Numbered from the stretch's first letter, positions 9,607-18,553 are shown. The stretch: DNA of 46,986 nucleotides from Roseivirga sp. UBA6061 (GCA_002427745.1 DIYF01000183.1:1-46986); one strand, 5' to 3'. Made by a program: numbers and translations. The notes: generated by a model from the sequence alone, not told the origin.

Positions 9607-9771
9607 GATTGCGCTTGGCCTAAACCAAACTTTTAGCTAGTATTTAGCACCATATGGCGAATAAAATAGCCCTTGCTTCAGACCTTTCTTTTTTTGTTTT
9701 TTCGAAACAGACCGAATCTATTGAAGACGACTACCAGCATTCTGCCATTGAGCACATACAAATTCCCCGTT

Positions 9772-10830
9772 ATGTTCTCTAAGCGCTATTCATATGCCAA
9801 TAATGCGGTAGCCTACCATGCACTGTTTTGGGTAATTTATTTCCTGGTAAACATCCTGCGCTGGGGTAGCTATTATGATGACTATCTGTACTCGCTGCGG
9901 TCTAACCTTGTTGAGTTTCCCTTACATATCATATTGGTCTACTTCAACATCTACGTGCTAATGCCCAGGCTCATTCCCAAGAAAGTAGGGCTTTATATCG
10001 GAGCATTAATTATATCAGTATTCATTATAGTTCTACTTAAGGGATTCATTACCTATAACCTGGTGACCACGGATCTTTTTAAAGAATCTCCTTTTGAAGA
10101 ACGCTTGTTTGGCATCAACTATCTGGCTGCCAGTTTTATAGGAGAAGTATATGTGGTAGGCGTGGTTACAGCCATTAAGATGACCATTGACTGGGTCAAG
10201 TTTAAAGACAAAGCAGCTGACCTTGCCAAGACTAACCTGGAAACGGAACTCGCCTATCTGAAATCTCAGATTCAGCCTCACTTTTTCTTTAATACGCTGA
10301 ACAACCTTTATTCACTTACACTCGATAAATCTGACAAGGCGCCTGAAACGGTGCTGAAGCTCTCAGAACTTATGAGCTATGTGATTTATGAAGCCAAGGA
10401 AGAAACCGTGTCGTTAACCAACGAAATCAATCATATCCAGAACTATATTGACCTGGAGAAACTCCGCTATGGCGATAAACTAAAACTGAGTTTTGATGTA
10501 TCAGGTGATATATCAGGAGTAAGGTTACCCCCTATTCTGTTTCTGCCTTTTATCGAAAACTGTTTTAAACATGGAACCAAAACCCGGGCCTCAGAAATCC
10601 CTATTTCTATCGGGATCAGTGTGGAAAATGGTCAGATTGAGTTTACCTGTAAAAATGAGGTGACCAATGAAGAAGACGTGCATAAGAAACTGCTCGACCC
10701 GAACCATAATGGAGTCGGACTGACAAATACTGAGCGCAGATTAAAACTGAGATACCCGGATAATTACGATCTTAACATTGAGAAGACAGAAACCGAGTAC
10801 TGTGTAAACCTCAAAATACCCTCGAAATGA
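9772..10830 (+). CDS. LytS/YehU-type membrane sensor histidine kinase
   Basis: 352 residues from ATG 9772 (MFSKRYSYAN). An upstream extension in the same frame would begin at TTG 9673 and looks like non-coding leader. Four hydrophobic helices occupy about residues 15-135 (ALFWVIYFLVNILRW, FPLHIILVYFNIYVL, LYIGALIISVFIIVLL, a fourth near YLAASFIGEVYVVGVV). Then comes the His_kinase (PF06580) box QIQPHFFFNTLNNLYSL with phospho-acceptor His about residue 170, and an HATPase region with LPPILFLPFIENCFKHG (N box) and GVGLTNTERRL. It should autophosphorylate and act on the response regulator that follows, whose start overlaps its stop by 4 bp (ATGA). The signal is unknown; divergence from susC suggests a link with glycan uptake. 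Confidence 0.93.
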   Translation: MFSKRYSYANNAVAYHALFWVIYFLVNILRWGSYYDDYLYSLRSNLVEFPLHIILVYFNIYVLMPRLIPKKVGLYIGALIISVFIIVLLKGFITYNLVTTDLFKESPFEERLFGINYLAASFIGEVYVVGVVTAIKMTIDWVKFKDKAADLAKTNLETELAYLKSQIQPHFFFNTLNNLYSLTLDKSDKAPETVLKLSELMSYVIYEAKEETVSLTNEINHIQNYIDLEKLRYGDKLKLSFDVSGDISGVRLPPILFLPFIENCFKHGTKTRASEIPISIGISVENGQIEFTCKNEVTNEEDVHKKLLDPNHNGVGLTNTERRLKLRYPDNYDLNIEKTETEYCVNLKIPSK

Positions 10831-11555
10831 AGTACAAGGCCTTGATTGTTGATGATGAGCCACTGGCAATTAATGTGGTGGTGCGGTATCTGGAAGGATT
10901 CCAGGATTTTGAGGTGGTAGACACCTGTCAGAATGCACTCGATGCTTTCAACATCCTGGATAAGAAATCCGTGGATGTGATATTTCTGGACATCAATATG
11001 CCTACCATGACCGGGCTTGATCTTATCAGAAACCTGAAAAACCCACCTTTGGTCGTTATTACAACTGCCTTCCGGGAATATGCCATCGACAGTTTTGACC
11101 TGGAGGTGATAGACTATCTGGTCAAGCCTTTTTCCCTTGACCGCTTTATGAATACCATCGGCCGGGTAAAAAAGCGCCTGGCTCCAACAGCGACCGGCAC
11201 GAACTCAGCAGAGCCCGCTCAGGACAGCCAGGAACCACAACACGTTTTCTTCAAAGTGGACAAGAGAATGGTCAAGGTAATGCTGGATGACATCATCTAT
11301 ATAGAGAGTCTTAAGGACTACGTAAGGATCAAAACCAGTACAGAAAATCTGATCAACCATAACAACCTGGTGAGTATCACCGAATACCTGCCTGAGCATA
11401 AGTTCATCCGCATACACCGATCTTACATCATTGCTCTTGACAAAGTAAAGGCCATTGAGGGCAACTGTGTGGAGATTGGTGGGAAACTCTTACCTATTGG
11501 ACGCAATTATCAGAAGACGGTGAAGAAACTCATTCTGAACATTGATGAGGACTGA
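10827..11555 (+). CDS. LytTR-family response regulator
   Basis: 242 residues. The receiver domain (1-120) has the acidic pair Asp9-Asp10, phospho-acceptor Asp55 in VIFLDINMP, Thr80 and Lys100 (DYLVKPF). A linker with Ala/Gln/Glu (about 120-140) leads to a LytTR DNA-binding domain (about 140-240) with FIRIHRSYIIALDKVKAIEG and LPIGRNYQKTVKK. LytTR regulators bind paired direct repeats in DNA, commonly about two helical turns apart. The start overlaps the kinase stop (ATGA), so the two are translationally coupled and form a two-component system. Target genes are not shown by sequence; the divergent susCD genes are the obvious candidates. Confidence 0.95.
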   Translation: MKYKALIVDDEPLAINVVVRYLEGFQDFEVVDTCQNALDAFNILDKKSVDVIFLDINMPTMTGLDLIRNLKNPPLVVITTAFREYAIDSFDLEVIDYLVKPFSLDRFMNTIGRVKKRLAPTATGTNSAEPAQDSQEPQHVFFKVDKRMVKVMLDDIIYIESLKDYVRIKTSTENLINHNNLVSITEYLPEHKFIRIHRSYIIALDKVKAIEGNCVEIGGKLLPIGRNYQKTVKKLILNIDED

Positions 11556-11665
11556 CCTCCCGGCTGTTCATTATTGCGAGTTCTGCCCCACTCTCTTCCA
11601 ATTACCCCTCATAAAAGTGCATTAGCGCAGTTTATTTCTATCTTGCCTGATAAACTACCCATACC

Positions 11666-12163
11666 ATGAAGAGAGTTCTGTTTTTTGCCTTGATTATTTT
11701 CGCCTGTTCGCAAACAGGTTTTGCCCAGGAAAAACTCACCACATTCGTTTTGATCAGACATGCGGAAAAGGCCAGTGACGGCACAAGAGACCCCGGTTTG
11801 ACGACTGAAGGCGAAGCACGGGCTGAAAGATTGAAAGAGCTTTTTAAAAATGCTGATCTGGCGGCCATTTACTCAACGCCCTATAAGCGTACCCGATCTA
11901 CGGTAGCTCCGCTGGCAAAAGCCACTTCGCTCGAAATCAAGGAGTATAATCCTCGGGGAACTGCCTTTTTGAACGACATTATGAAAGCTCATGCCGGTGG
12001 CACCATTATCATTTCGGGCCATTCTAATACTACACCCTTTGTAGCCAACGCTTTGCTGGGCAATGACCAGTTCAAGCAGCTTGATGAGAGCGAGTACAAC
12101 AAGATTTTTGTTGTGACCGTCTCTGAGGTCGGCAAGGGTACGGTAACGATGCTGAATTACTAG
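11666..12163 (+). CDS. Exported SixA-like histidine phosphatase family protein
   Basis: 165 residues with a signal peptide (MKRVLFFALIIFACSQTGFAQ). The histidine-phosphatase hallmark is present: LIRHAEK (Arg31, His32 as the phospho-acceptor), STPYKRTRST with the second Arg, and SGHSN (His119). The length fits the short SixA/phosphoglycerate-mutase-like branch. Because it is exported, it should act in the periplasm, so a role like cytoplasmic SixA (phosphohistidine phosphatase on Hpt domains) is unlikely; the substrate is unknown. The gene is separated by 3 bp from the next exported protein and the two are probably cotranscribed. Confidence 0.88.
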   Translation: MKRVLFFALIIFACSQTGFAQEKLTTFVLIRHAEKASDGTRDPGLTTEGEARAERLKELFKNADLAAIYSTPYKRTRSTVAPLAKATSLEIKEYNPRGTAFLNDIMKAHAGGTIIISGHSNTTPFVANALLGNDQFKQLDESEYNKIFVVTVSEVGKGTVTMLNY

Positions 12164-12166
12164 ACG

Positions 12167-12868
12167 ATGAGAGTGAAAGCTATACTCCTCTTAGTCTCCT
12201 GTATTTTTCTCCTTCACCCCTCTGCAAACGGGCAGTCATGGGATGCCGGCAAAATCGATAACCTGCATCAATGGAGTTTCAGGATGTCGCGAGGGGGAGA
12301 TTCCCTGGGTTACTCTCGTTTCGAAGTAAGACGGATTGGCAATCAGATTCTCGTCAGTGAAGACTCCCGGGTACCGGGCTTTGGCGAGGACATGTTTTTG
12401 TACCTGAACAGCGAAACACTGGCCAATGACTCCATCCTGATTACCGGTCGTTTATCAGGCTTTCCTCTTGAAAACAAGCTAAGATGGTACGGTGATACGG
12501 TAAAAGGGTATATGAACTTTCCTAAATCGGCCAAAAGAACCACCAAGTCGGTTTCCCAGGCGCTTCCTGCCGGTACCAAAGAAAGACTGGCCTCTTTTGT
12601 ACTCAGTCCGTTCTATAAAGGCCTGAAAGAGGGCATGACCTTCAGTTACCCTCAATTCAGCAGTATGGATGGGCAGCTCCGCACCGTCACAGCCAGTGTG
12701 GTGGGGAGTGAAACGGTGACCATCTCAGGCAAGTCTGTAGAGGCTTACAGACTGGAGCTGACAGGCGGAGTAGCAGACCAAAACATCTTTATTGACAAAG
12801 CCAAACCGCGCATTGTTAAGATTACTTTCAGAAATATAGACTGGGTATACGAGTTGATCAATCCCTGA
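12167..12868 (+). CDS. Exported protein of unknown function (DUF3108-like)
   Basis: 233 residues starting with a signal peptide (MRVKAILLLVSCIFLLHPSANGQ). The rest is predicted mostly beta: alternating strands such as YSRFEVRRIGNQILVSE, SILITGRLSG and RTVTASVVGSETVTI. The end, VEAYRLELTGG...NIFIDKAKPRIVKITF, resembles the last strands of DUF3108 or LolA-like beta-sheet proteins, but I cannot confirm the family. It starts 3 bp after the histidine phosphatase stop, so the two exported proteins probably share a transcript. Other options are an envelope lipid- or sugar-binding protein. No catalytic motif is visible. Confidence 0.7.
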   Translation: MRVKAILLLVSCIFLLHPSANGQSWDAGKIDNLHQWSFRMSRGGDSLGYSRFEVRRIGNQILVSEDSRVPGFGEDMFLYLNSETLANDSILITGRLSGFPLENKLRWYGDTVKGYMNFPKSAKRTTKSVSQALPAGTKERLASFVLSPFYKGLKEGMTFSYPQFSSMDGQLRTVTASVVGSETVTISGKSVEAYRLELTGGVADQNIFIDKAKPRIVKITFRNIDWVYELINP

Positions 12869-12899
12869 ACAATAGCCGGCCTTTATTGTTAGGGAGGCT

Positions 12900-13292
12900 A
12901 TGGGTTTGAGTCGTTATAAGTCTCGCATTACACAATGGTCGCTGATATTGCTGATTGCCTTCTATCTGTTTGCGGGCTTTAATCATTTTCGCGATCCGGA
13001 CTTCTATTATCCACTGATCCCCCCTTACTTTAAATACATCTATGAGATCAATGTAACCTCGGGGTTGATTGAAGTATTGCTGGCCCTTGGGATGAGTTTC
13101 TCTAAAACCAGGAAGGCGGCTTCCTATAGCATCGTACTTATGCTTCTGGCTTTTATTCCGGCTCACATTTATTTTATTGAGGAAGGTGGTTGTATGTCTG
13201 AAAGCCTGTGTGTACCAGCATGGATTGCCTGGGTAAGACTGATTGTGGTTCATCCATTATTAATTGCCTGGGCATGGTGGCACAGGAAGTAA
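12900..13292 (+). CDS. DoxX-like small membrane protein
   Basis: 130 residues with four predicted membrane helices (WSLILLIAFYLFAGFNHF, a short one around SGLIEVLLALGMSF, YSIVLMLLAFIPAHIYF, WVRLIVVHPLLIAWAWW). The FAGFNHFRDPDFYYPLIPPY segment after helix 1 is the recognisable feature of short DoxX/DoxD-like proteins. ATG 12900 is preceded by AGGGAGG four bases upstream, an unusually good Shine-Dalgarno match for a Bacteroidetes gene. Function is unknown; some DoxX proteins act in redox homeostasis. It is convergent with the flippase-like gene, 33 bp apart, with no clear terminator between. Confidence 0.8.
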   Translation: MGLSRYKSRITQWSLILLIAFYLFAGFNHFRDPDFYYPLIPPYFKYIYEINVTSGLIEVLLALGMSFSKTRKAASYSIVLMLLAFIPAHIYFIEEGGCMSESLCVPAWIAWVRLIVVHPLLIAWAWWHRK

Positions 13293-13325
13293 CGAATTGG
13301 TCAGACGTCCGCCAAAGAGAAGTGC

Positions 13326-14195
13326 TCAGCTACTTCTGAATTGCCTTACGAAGACAGTACCGATCAGAGAACTAAAAAGTGTGATGATAAAGAAGATGGA
13401 AGCGAAGGCCGCTGCAGCACTCTCGTTCAGCGCAAAGATAACAGCACCTTCTACCATCACCCACTCTCTTACGCCAATGCCACCAGGCGCTGATACCGGA
13501 AGTGCTGCCGCTACTGAGGAAACCAGAAACAATGTGAAATAGTCCATATAGTCTGCTTCAATTCCAAGGGCCTGTAGCATAAAGTAAGCACAGATCAACT
13601 GGAGCCCCTGCACACCAATGGCCTGAAGGTTGGTGATGTGGTTGTACTTTTTATAGGTAGGAAAAAGAAAGTGTACAAGCAGGTAATAGGCCGGATAGGC
13701 TATGATAAGCCCTAGCCATAACAGAAAGCCTAAACCTTCCAGCCATTCGGCCGTGCTCCCCAGCAAGGCGGTAATGAAGGCGAGAAATCCCAGTGCCACT
13801 ACCCCACTGATTCGATCCAGCAAGGTGGCCGTGATAAGGCCTTTGACGGGTGTCTGATAAAGCTTGTTAAGTAAATAGACCTTGTAGCCATCTCCCCCGA
13901 TACCTCCCGGGAATACCTGGTTGTACAACATGCCCAGGTAGTACAGCTTTAAATTGTAGATTGATTCGAGTGATAGTCCGAGTGACCGGAAGAAATAGTT
14001 CAGTCGGAAGGCACTGAGTATTTTGGAAGCATTAAATGCCAGCAAAGCCAGCCCCAACCACAAAGGATCGAGTCCCAACAACTGTCTTTTATACTCCTGA
14101 AGGTCGATTTGCCCAATCACCAGGTAGATGGCCAGAGCAGCTACCAGTAACTGAACTACGAGCTTAAGCCGCTTTTTCAGCTTAGCCTTGTCCAA
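13326..14195 (-). CDS. Lysylphosphatidylglycerol synthase TM-region/flippase-like membrane protein
   Basis: 289 residues with about eight hydrophobic helices. The family signature is FPGGIGGDGYKVYLL (about 95-109), followed by LLDRISGVVALGF and a late PVSAPGGIGVREW (about 233-245). These fit the UPF0104/LPG_synthase_TM family, proposed to move lipid-linked molecules across the inner membrane. There is no C-terminal synthase domain, so it is the stand-alone form. The only start that keeps the first helix is TTG at 14195, which lies inside the end of the glycosyltransferase gene (14-bp overlap); the next Met comes after several helices. Translation is therefore probably coupled to the upstream glycosyltransferase, and the two likely act on the same polyprenyl-linked sugar. 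Confidence 0.88.
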   Translation of the reverse strand: MDKAKLKKRLKLVVQLLVAALAIYLVIGQIDLQEYKRQLLGLDPLWLGLALLAFNASKILSAFRLNYFFRSLGLSLESIYNLKLYYLGMLYNQVFPGGIGGDGYKVYLLNKLYQTPVKGLITATLLDRISGVVALGFLAFITALLGSTAEWLEGLGFLLWLGLIIAYPAYYLLVHFLFPTYKKYNHITNLQAIGVQGLQLICAYFMLQALGIEADYMDYFTLFLVSSVAAALPVSAPGGIGVREWVMVEGAVIFALNESAAAAFASIFFIITLFSSLIGTVFVRQFRSS

Positions 14196-15120
14196 CGAAA
14201 TCCTCCTTTAAACGATAGGTCTTCTTGTTCTGAGACTCGAAGTAGGTACGCATCATCAGCTCGGCAATAATCCCCACCGTGATAAACTGGATACCGGCCA
14301 GAATCATAATGCTGCCAAGCAGTAACAAAGGCCTGCCCCATATATCTGCTCCCGTTACAAACTTGAAGATCACCAGATAAAGATCTATCAGAAAGCCGAT
14401 GAAGAAGGTAATGATACCCAGCCCCCCGAAAAGGTGCATGGGTCTTCTGAAATACTTCTGGAAGAAGATCATCAGCAGCAAATCCGCCATTACCTTGAAG
14501 GTACGGTTGATCCCATATTTTGACTCTCCGTGAATCCTGGCGTGGTGGTTCACATCCACTTCCGTCATTTTAGCTCCCTGCAACTTGGCCAGTACCGGAA
14601 TGAAACGGTGTAACTCTCCATACAGCCCCAGGTTCTTGGCTATATCCTGACGATAAATACGCAGTGAACAGCCATAGTCGCTCAGGCGCACGTCTGTGGT
14701 GTTTCTGATAATCCAGTTGGCGATTTTACTCGGGAACTTGCGCAGCACGAAACCATCCTTTCTGTTGGCTCTTACACCGGCCACCACATCCATACCGGTT
14801 TCTTCCAGCTTTTCCATCATTTTAGGAATATCGGCCGGATCGTTTTGCAGATCGCCATCCATGGTTACAATGTACTCCCCTTTGGCGGCATCAATACCCG
14901 CAGACATGGCAGTACTCTGTCCGTAATTCTTATTGAAGACCAGTAACCGGGTACGGGCATTGGCTACTGATTTGATGTTCTTTATGGTATCATCCGTAGA
15001 ACCATCATCTACCAGGATCAATTCATAATCAATTCCCTCCAGTGCCTCATATTCCTTCTGGCACAATGGAATTACGTTATCCTCTTCGTTATAGACGGTT
15101 ACAACTACTGAAAGCTTCAT
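14182..15120 (-). CDS. GT2 polyprenyl-phosphate glycosyltransferase (DPM1/GtrB/ArnC-like)
   Basis: 312 residues. The GT2 (GT-A) catalytic domain fills about 1-220: VVVTVYNEEDN at the N-terminus, ILVDDGSTDDT (Asp38-Asp39) for the nucleotide sugar, MDGDLQNDP (Asp88, Asp90) for metal, and the HHARIHGESKYG region. Two membrane helices follow (about 228-255 and 262-292), then a basic tail. Such enzymes transfer a sugar from a nucleotide donor to undecaprenyl phosphate at the cytoplasmic face. The downstream overlapping flippase-like gene and the divergent ArnT-like gene at 15365 give the complete make-flip-transfer set for modifying lipid A, another glycan or a protein. The sugar is unknown. Confidence 0.92.
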   Translation of the reverse strand: MKLSVVVTVYNEEDNVIPLCQKEYEALEGIDYELILVDDGSTDDTIKNIKSVANARTRLLVFNKNYGQSTAMSAGIDAAKGEYIVTMDGDLQNDPADIPKMMEKLEETGMDVVAGVRANRKDGFVLRKFPSKIANWIIRNTTDVRLSDYGCSLRIYRQDIAKNLGLYGELHRFIPVLAKLQGAKMTEVDVNHHARIHGESKYGINRTFKVMADLLLMIFFQKYFRRPMHLFGGLGIITFFIGFLIDLYLVIFKFVTGADIWGRPLLLLGSIMILAGIQFITVGIIAELMMRTYFESQNKKTYRLKEDFVGQG

Positions 15121-15349
15121 ATCATTTAAATCTGGCCTCAGGCTGAATGGCAGACAAGAAGCACCTTTTAACTACTCAACACCTACCGATCCTGCATGAA
15201 TTCTGACGAGAAAAGGGAGCCATTGATTTGATGCTGCAAATTAAGCGAGTTAATACACAATTACCTAATAAGAAGCCCGAAGAGGAAAGCTGTGAATAAG
15301 GTTATTAAATCACTTTGGCCTGAGCACTTCCAGCTTCGGACTTCTTTCT

Positions 15350-15357
15350 TAGCTTTG
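15350..15357 (+). promoter_or_regulatory. -7-like promoter element before the ArnT-like gene
   Basis: TAGCTTTG matches the Bacteroidetes -7 consensus TAnnTTTG and ends 7 bp before ATG 15365, so the transcript would be leaderless or nearly so. The -33 position holds TTC rather than TTG. The rest of the divergent gap 15121-15364 shows nothing else convincing. Confidence 0.3.
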
Positions 15358-15364
15358 TGCCCAA

Positions 15365-16942
15365 ATGAATCGGAAGCGCTCATTAGTCTTTATCCTGATC
15401 CTCGCGGTAGCCGTAAGCTTTGCCAATATTGGTGGACTGGATGTATACGCTCTGGATGAAGCCAAGAATGCTGAAGCAGCGCGTGAAATGTTTGAAATTG
15501 GCGATTGGGTGGTGCCTCACTTCAATTATGAGCTGAGAACGGATAAACCTCCCCTGCACTACTATTTCATGATGGTAGGTTACAAGCTCTTTGGTGTCAA
15601 TGCCTTTGGTGCCCGCTTCTTCTCTTCTCTCATGGGCGTTCTTACCATTCTGCTGGTTTTTCTCTTCACTAAGAAGAACCTGGGGGAAAAGGCTGCTGTT
15701 TATGCCAGCCTGGTGCTCATAGCCTCTTTGCACTTCGCCTTGCAGATGCATATGTCGGTACCCGACCCCTACCTGATATTCTTTCTTACCTGGGCTTTCT
15801 TTTCCTTTTATGAGGCTTATCGCTCCGGAAGTAAATGGCAGCTTTTTGCCTTCTACTTTGCCATTGGCTGCGGACTGCTGGTCAAAGGCCCTGTAGCACT
15901 GGGGCTGGCCGGGCTGACGGCATTACTTTTTCTGATCTTTAAGAAAGATCTCAAATGGCCTACGATTTCGAGATTACAGCCCTTTAGTGGCGTGGTATTA
16001 TCCCTGCTGATAGCCTTCCCCTGGTATTATCAGGTACATCTGCAAACCAATGGCACCTGGACCAATGAGTTCTTCTTTAAGCACAATATCAATCGCTTCT
16101 CCGATCCGATGGAGGGACATGACGGTATCTTCCTGCTCACTTTTGCCTATGTCTTTGTGCTGGGAATGCTCACCTTTCTGCCTTTTGTCTTCCAGTCTGT
16201 AAAGCATGCTTTTAAAGAGCGTAAATCGAATGACGCCCTGCTGTTTGTGCTCATTGCGGCTTCAGTGATCATCATCTTCTTCTCCGTAAGCAGTACCAAA
16301 TTGCCTAATTATACAGTACCCAGTTATCCTGTACTTGCTGTGATTCTGGGCTATTATCTCTCCAAGCTGGACAAGTACTGGTTCGATAAACTTGCCAATC
16401 GCATAGGGCTGGTTGCCTATGCCATCTTACTCATAGGCTTTCCGATAGGTATTTATTTCGGGATTGCCGCAGACAAATCCCTGAATCACCTCACACACCT
16501 GAGCTATTACTTTATTCCCATTGCTCTTGTGGGAATTGGTCTTTTGGTCTTTATGAAGCAGAAAGCCATGCCCCGGATTCTACTGTCTCTGATGGGCGGC
16601 TGGCTGATTACTACCATGTTTTTCTTTCACCTGATCTATCCTGAGATCGATCGTGAAAGCCCGGTAAGAAAGACACTACCCACTATGAATACTGAGGCCA
16701 GAATCATTGCTTATAAAAGGCTCAATGCGGCATTCGTATTCACGCTTCAGCGCGAAGTCAAACGTTATGATACCCTGCAAAACATAGCAAGTGACATCAG
16801 CAATGCTCCTGCAGGTTACGTCATCTCAAGAACTGAGTACCGGGAAGAACTTGAGAAAATCCCTGGGCTGGTCTATCATAGTGAAGCCCGGGATACTTTC
16901 GAAAACCCCACTACCCTGGTAATGAAATGGGGTAATCCTTAA
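15365..16942 (+). CDS. ArnT/PMT-like membrane glycosyltransferase (GT-C fold)
   Basis: 525 residues, about 11-12 membrane helices. The first periplasmic loop carries the GT-C signature: YALDEAKNAEAAREMFE (catalytic acidic residues), then DWVVPHFNYE and TDKPPLHYY, as in the ArnT/PMT (PF13231/PF02366) family. These enzymes take sugar from an undecaprenyl-phosphate carrier and attach it to lipid A or another acceptor on the periplasmic side. A C-terminal soluble part (about 440-525) is shorter than in E. coli ArnT. It faces the GT2 and flippase-like genes, which could supply and translocate its donor. L-Ara4N itself is not indicated, because no arn biosynthesis genes are in the window. Confidence 0.9.
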   Translation: MNRKRSLVFILILAVAVSFANIGGLDVYALDEAKNAEAAREMFEIGDWVVPHFNYELRTDKPPLHYYFMMVGYKLFGVNAFGARFFSSLMGVLTILLVFLFTKKNLGEKAAVYASLVLIASLHFALQMHMSVPDPYLIFFLTWAFFSFYEAYRSGSKWQLFAFYFAIGCGLLVKGPVALGLAGLTALLFLIFKKDLKWPTISRLQPFSGVVLSLLIAFPWYYQVHLQTNGTWTNEFFFKHNINRFSDPMEGHDGIFLLTFAYVFVLGMLTFLPFVFQSVKHAFKERKSNDALLFVLIAASVIIIFFSVSSTKLPNYTVPSYPVLAVILGYYLSKLDKYWFDKLANRIGLVAYAILLIGFPIGIYFGIAADKSLNHLTHLSYYFIPIALVGIGLLVFMKQKAMPRILLSLMGGWLITTMFFFHLIYPEIDRESPVRKTLPTMNTEARIIAYKRLNAAFVFTLQREVKRYDTLQNIASDISNAPAGYVISRTEYREELEKIPGLVYHSEARDTFENPTTLVMKWGNP

Positions 16943-17069
16943 TTGACCATGGGTCAGAGACGGTAATCTGTACCTCTTTCTGCATACAAGCTTAAAAACC
17001 TTTGTTAAGAAGGTCTGATTAGCAGAGTAGCCTGAAAAGGCCTTGTTCGAAATCAGAACAGCCTCTGCC

Positions 17070-17492
17070 TCAAACTGATTTTTTCAGGTCTACGAGTATC
17101 CACACATATAGTAACAGGTTCAGGACGGCAGCTCCCAAAAACAGGGGTTTGATAAAACTATAGGCAGGAGGTGCGGGTACGGTCTCCATGATTTGATAAA
17201 CCATATCAATGGCCCAGAATGATAAACAGGCAATCAGAGACAGAGGAACCCCTGGCTTATCTGCTGCCTGCCTCGTCTGTTTATAGGCTACAAGAGACAG
17301 CAGGATCAATAGTATGGAGAAGAAAAAATTCAGCGCATACAGCGACCACTCAATCATAGGCGGCAACTCTGATGTATAGGCGTGCCAGTTCCACTGATAG
17401 GGTAAGATAATATGATACACCCCAATCAGGAGTCCCTGTATCGTAGCTATTCTGAGTAAAATGTTTGTTCGTTTTTTCATAGCAGATGTCAT
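17070..17492 (-). CDS. Four-helix membrane protein of unknown function
   Basis: 140 residues, starting at ATG 17492 or ATG 17480 (MKKRTNILLR). Four hydrophobic segments are visible: IATIQGLLIGVYHIILP, WSLYALNFFFSILLILLSLVAY, LIACLSFWAIDMVYQI and the last near PLFLGAAVLNLLLYVWILV. The C-terminus is basic (DLKKSV). No motif ties it to a known family. It is divergent from the membrane-bound LytTR regulator at 17691 with a 198-bp gap, so the regulator may control it, as is common for LytTR regulators and small membrane proteins. That link is inference. Confidence 0.7.
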   Translation of the reverse strand: MTSAMKKRTNILLRIATIQGLLIGVYHIILPYQWNWHAYTSELPPMIEWSLYALNFFFSILLILLSLVAYKQTRQAADKPGVPLSLIACLSFWAIDMVYQIMETVPAPPAYSFIKPLFLGAAVLNLLLYVWILVDLKKSV

Positions 17493-17690
17493 GGTAGTTG
17501 TTCTGTGATATTCTGAAAACAGACTGACAGCACTGAGCTTTCAAGACATGTCGTGCCCATAGTTGTTGTCGAGGTGAGTTTGTAAATCCCGTACATTTTT
17601 AAGAGGATTGTGCATGGTATTACCACGAACATAGAGCAGCACTGAGAGTGAAAAAAACGCTTGTGACGAGTAACCAACTATTTGTGACCG

Positions 17691-18491
17691 ATGACGCTGA
17701 GACAAAACATATTCACCGAAACCTATCTCTTTTCTCAGAACCAAAGAGCCGAGATGAAGAGGACGTTTTTTCTGGGACTCTTAATTCTGGTATTTTTTCT
17801 TCTGGTGCGACCTTTTGGAATGGACGTATCGCCTGGCAATATTCTTATGATCGGCTCGGCAATTATACTTATTGCGATTGTGCTAAAGGTTGGCCTGTAC
17901 TTCCTCATAAGACGTACAGAGCTTCACAAAACATGGACACTGGGTGCTGAAGTTTTGAAAACCCTCTGTTACCTGCTGCTTTTGGCCATCTGTTCTTCCT
18001 GTCTGGCCGGATTAATCGGACTGACAACTTTCAATACTCAATCTGTCTCTCAATTTGCCTTTTATACTTGCGCTTATGCCGTTGTCCCTATCTCAATATC
18101 AAAGTTGTGGGAACACAACAGGCGTCTGACGGAACAGATACAAACAGCGCAGTCAACTCAGGCGGAGACCAGGACCGTCATATTAATAAGCCCGGTTAAA
18201 GCGGATCGTTATGAGGGTAAAGCTTCTCAAATACGATATCTTCAAAGTGATGGCAACTATGTAATCATACATGAACAGAGTAAAAAACACCATGTTCGAC
18301 TTACACTCATATCAGCAGAGGAACAACTATCTGGTCTGGGCTTTCTACGGGTACATCGTTCTTACCTGATAAACCCTGCCCATATCGAAAAGATCATGTC
18401 GCGTCATTTGGTTCTGAAAGACGGAACCAGATTACCCATATCACGGCAGTTCAGAAACAAACTGGTAGAAGGTAAGGCAGTCAATCAGTAG
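17691..18491 (+). CDS. Membrane-anchored LytTR transcriptional regulator
   Basis: 266 residues with no receiver domain. Four hydrophobic helices fill about residues 24-130 (TFFLGLLILVFFLLVRPFG, ILMIGSAIILIAIVLKVGLYF, a third near LLLLAICSSCLAGLIG, a fourth near FAFYTCAYAVVPI). A linker leads to a LytTR domain (about 165-262) with IRYLQSDGNYVIIHE, FLRVHRSYLINPAHIEKI and LPISRQFRNKL. ATG 17691 is used; ATG 17754 (MKRTFFLG) would also give the full membrane part. The membrane portion may sense an envelope signal directly. It is divergent from the four-helix protein, a likely target or partner. The family is common in Bacteroidetes; its signals are mostly unknown. Confidence 0.88.
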   Translation: MTLRQNIFTETYLFSQNQRAEMKRTFFLGLLILVFFLLVRPFGMDVSPGNILMIGSAIILIAIVLKVGLYFLIRRTELHKTWTLGAEVLKTLCYLLLLAICSSCLAGLIGLTTFNTQSVSQFAFYTCAYAVVPISISKLWEHNRRLTEQIQTAQSTQAETRTVILISPVKADRYEGKASQIRYLQSDGNYVIIHEQSKKHHVRLTLISAEEQLSGLGFLRVHRSYLINPAHIEKIMSRHLVLKDGTRLPISRQFRNKLVEGKAVNQ

Positions 18492-18553
18492 TCTTTTAAA
18501 TCCCCCTACATGCATTCTTTAAGAGTGATAGTGTCCGGAGACCAGGAAGAAAG

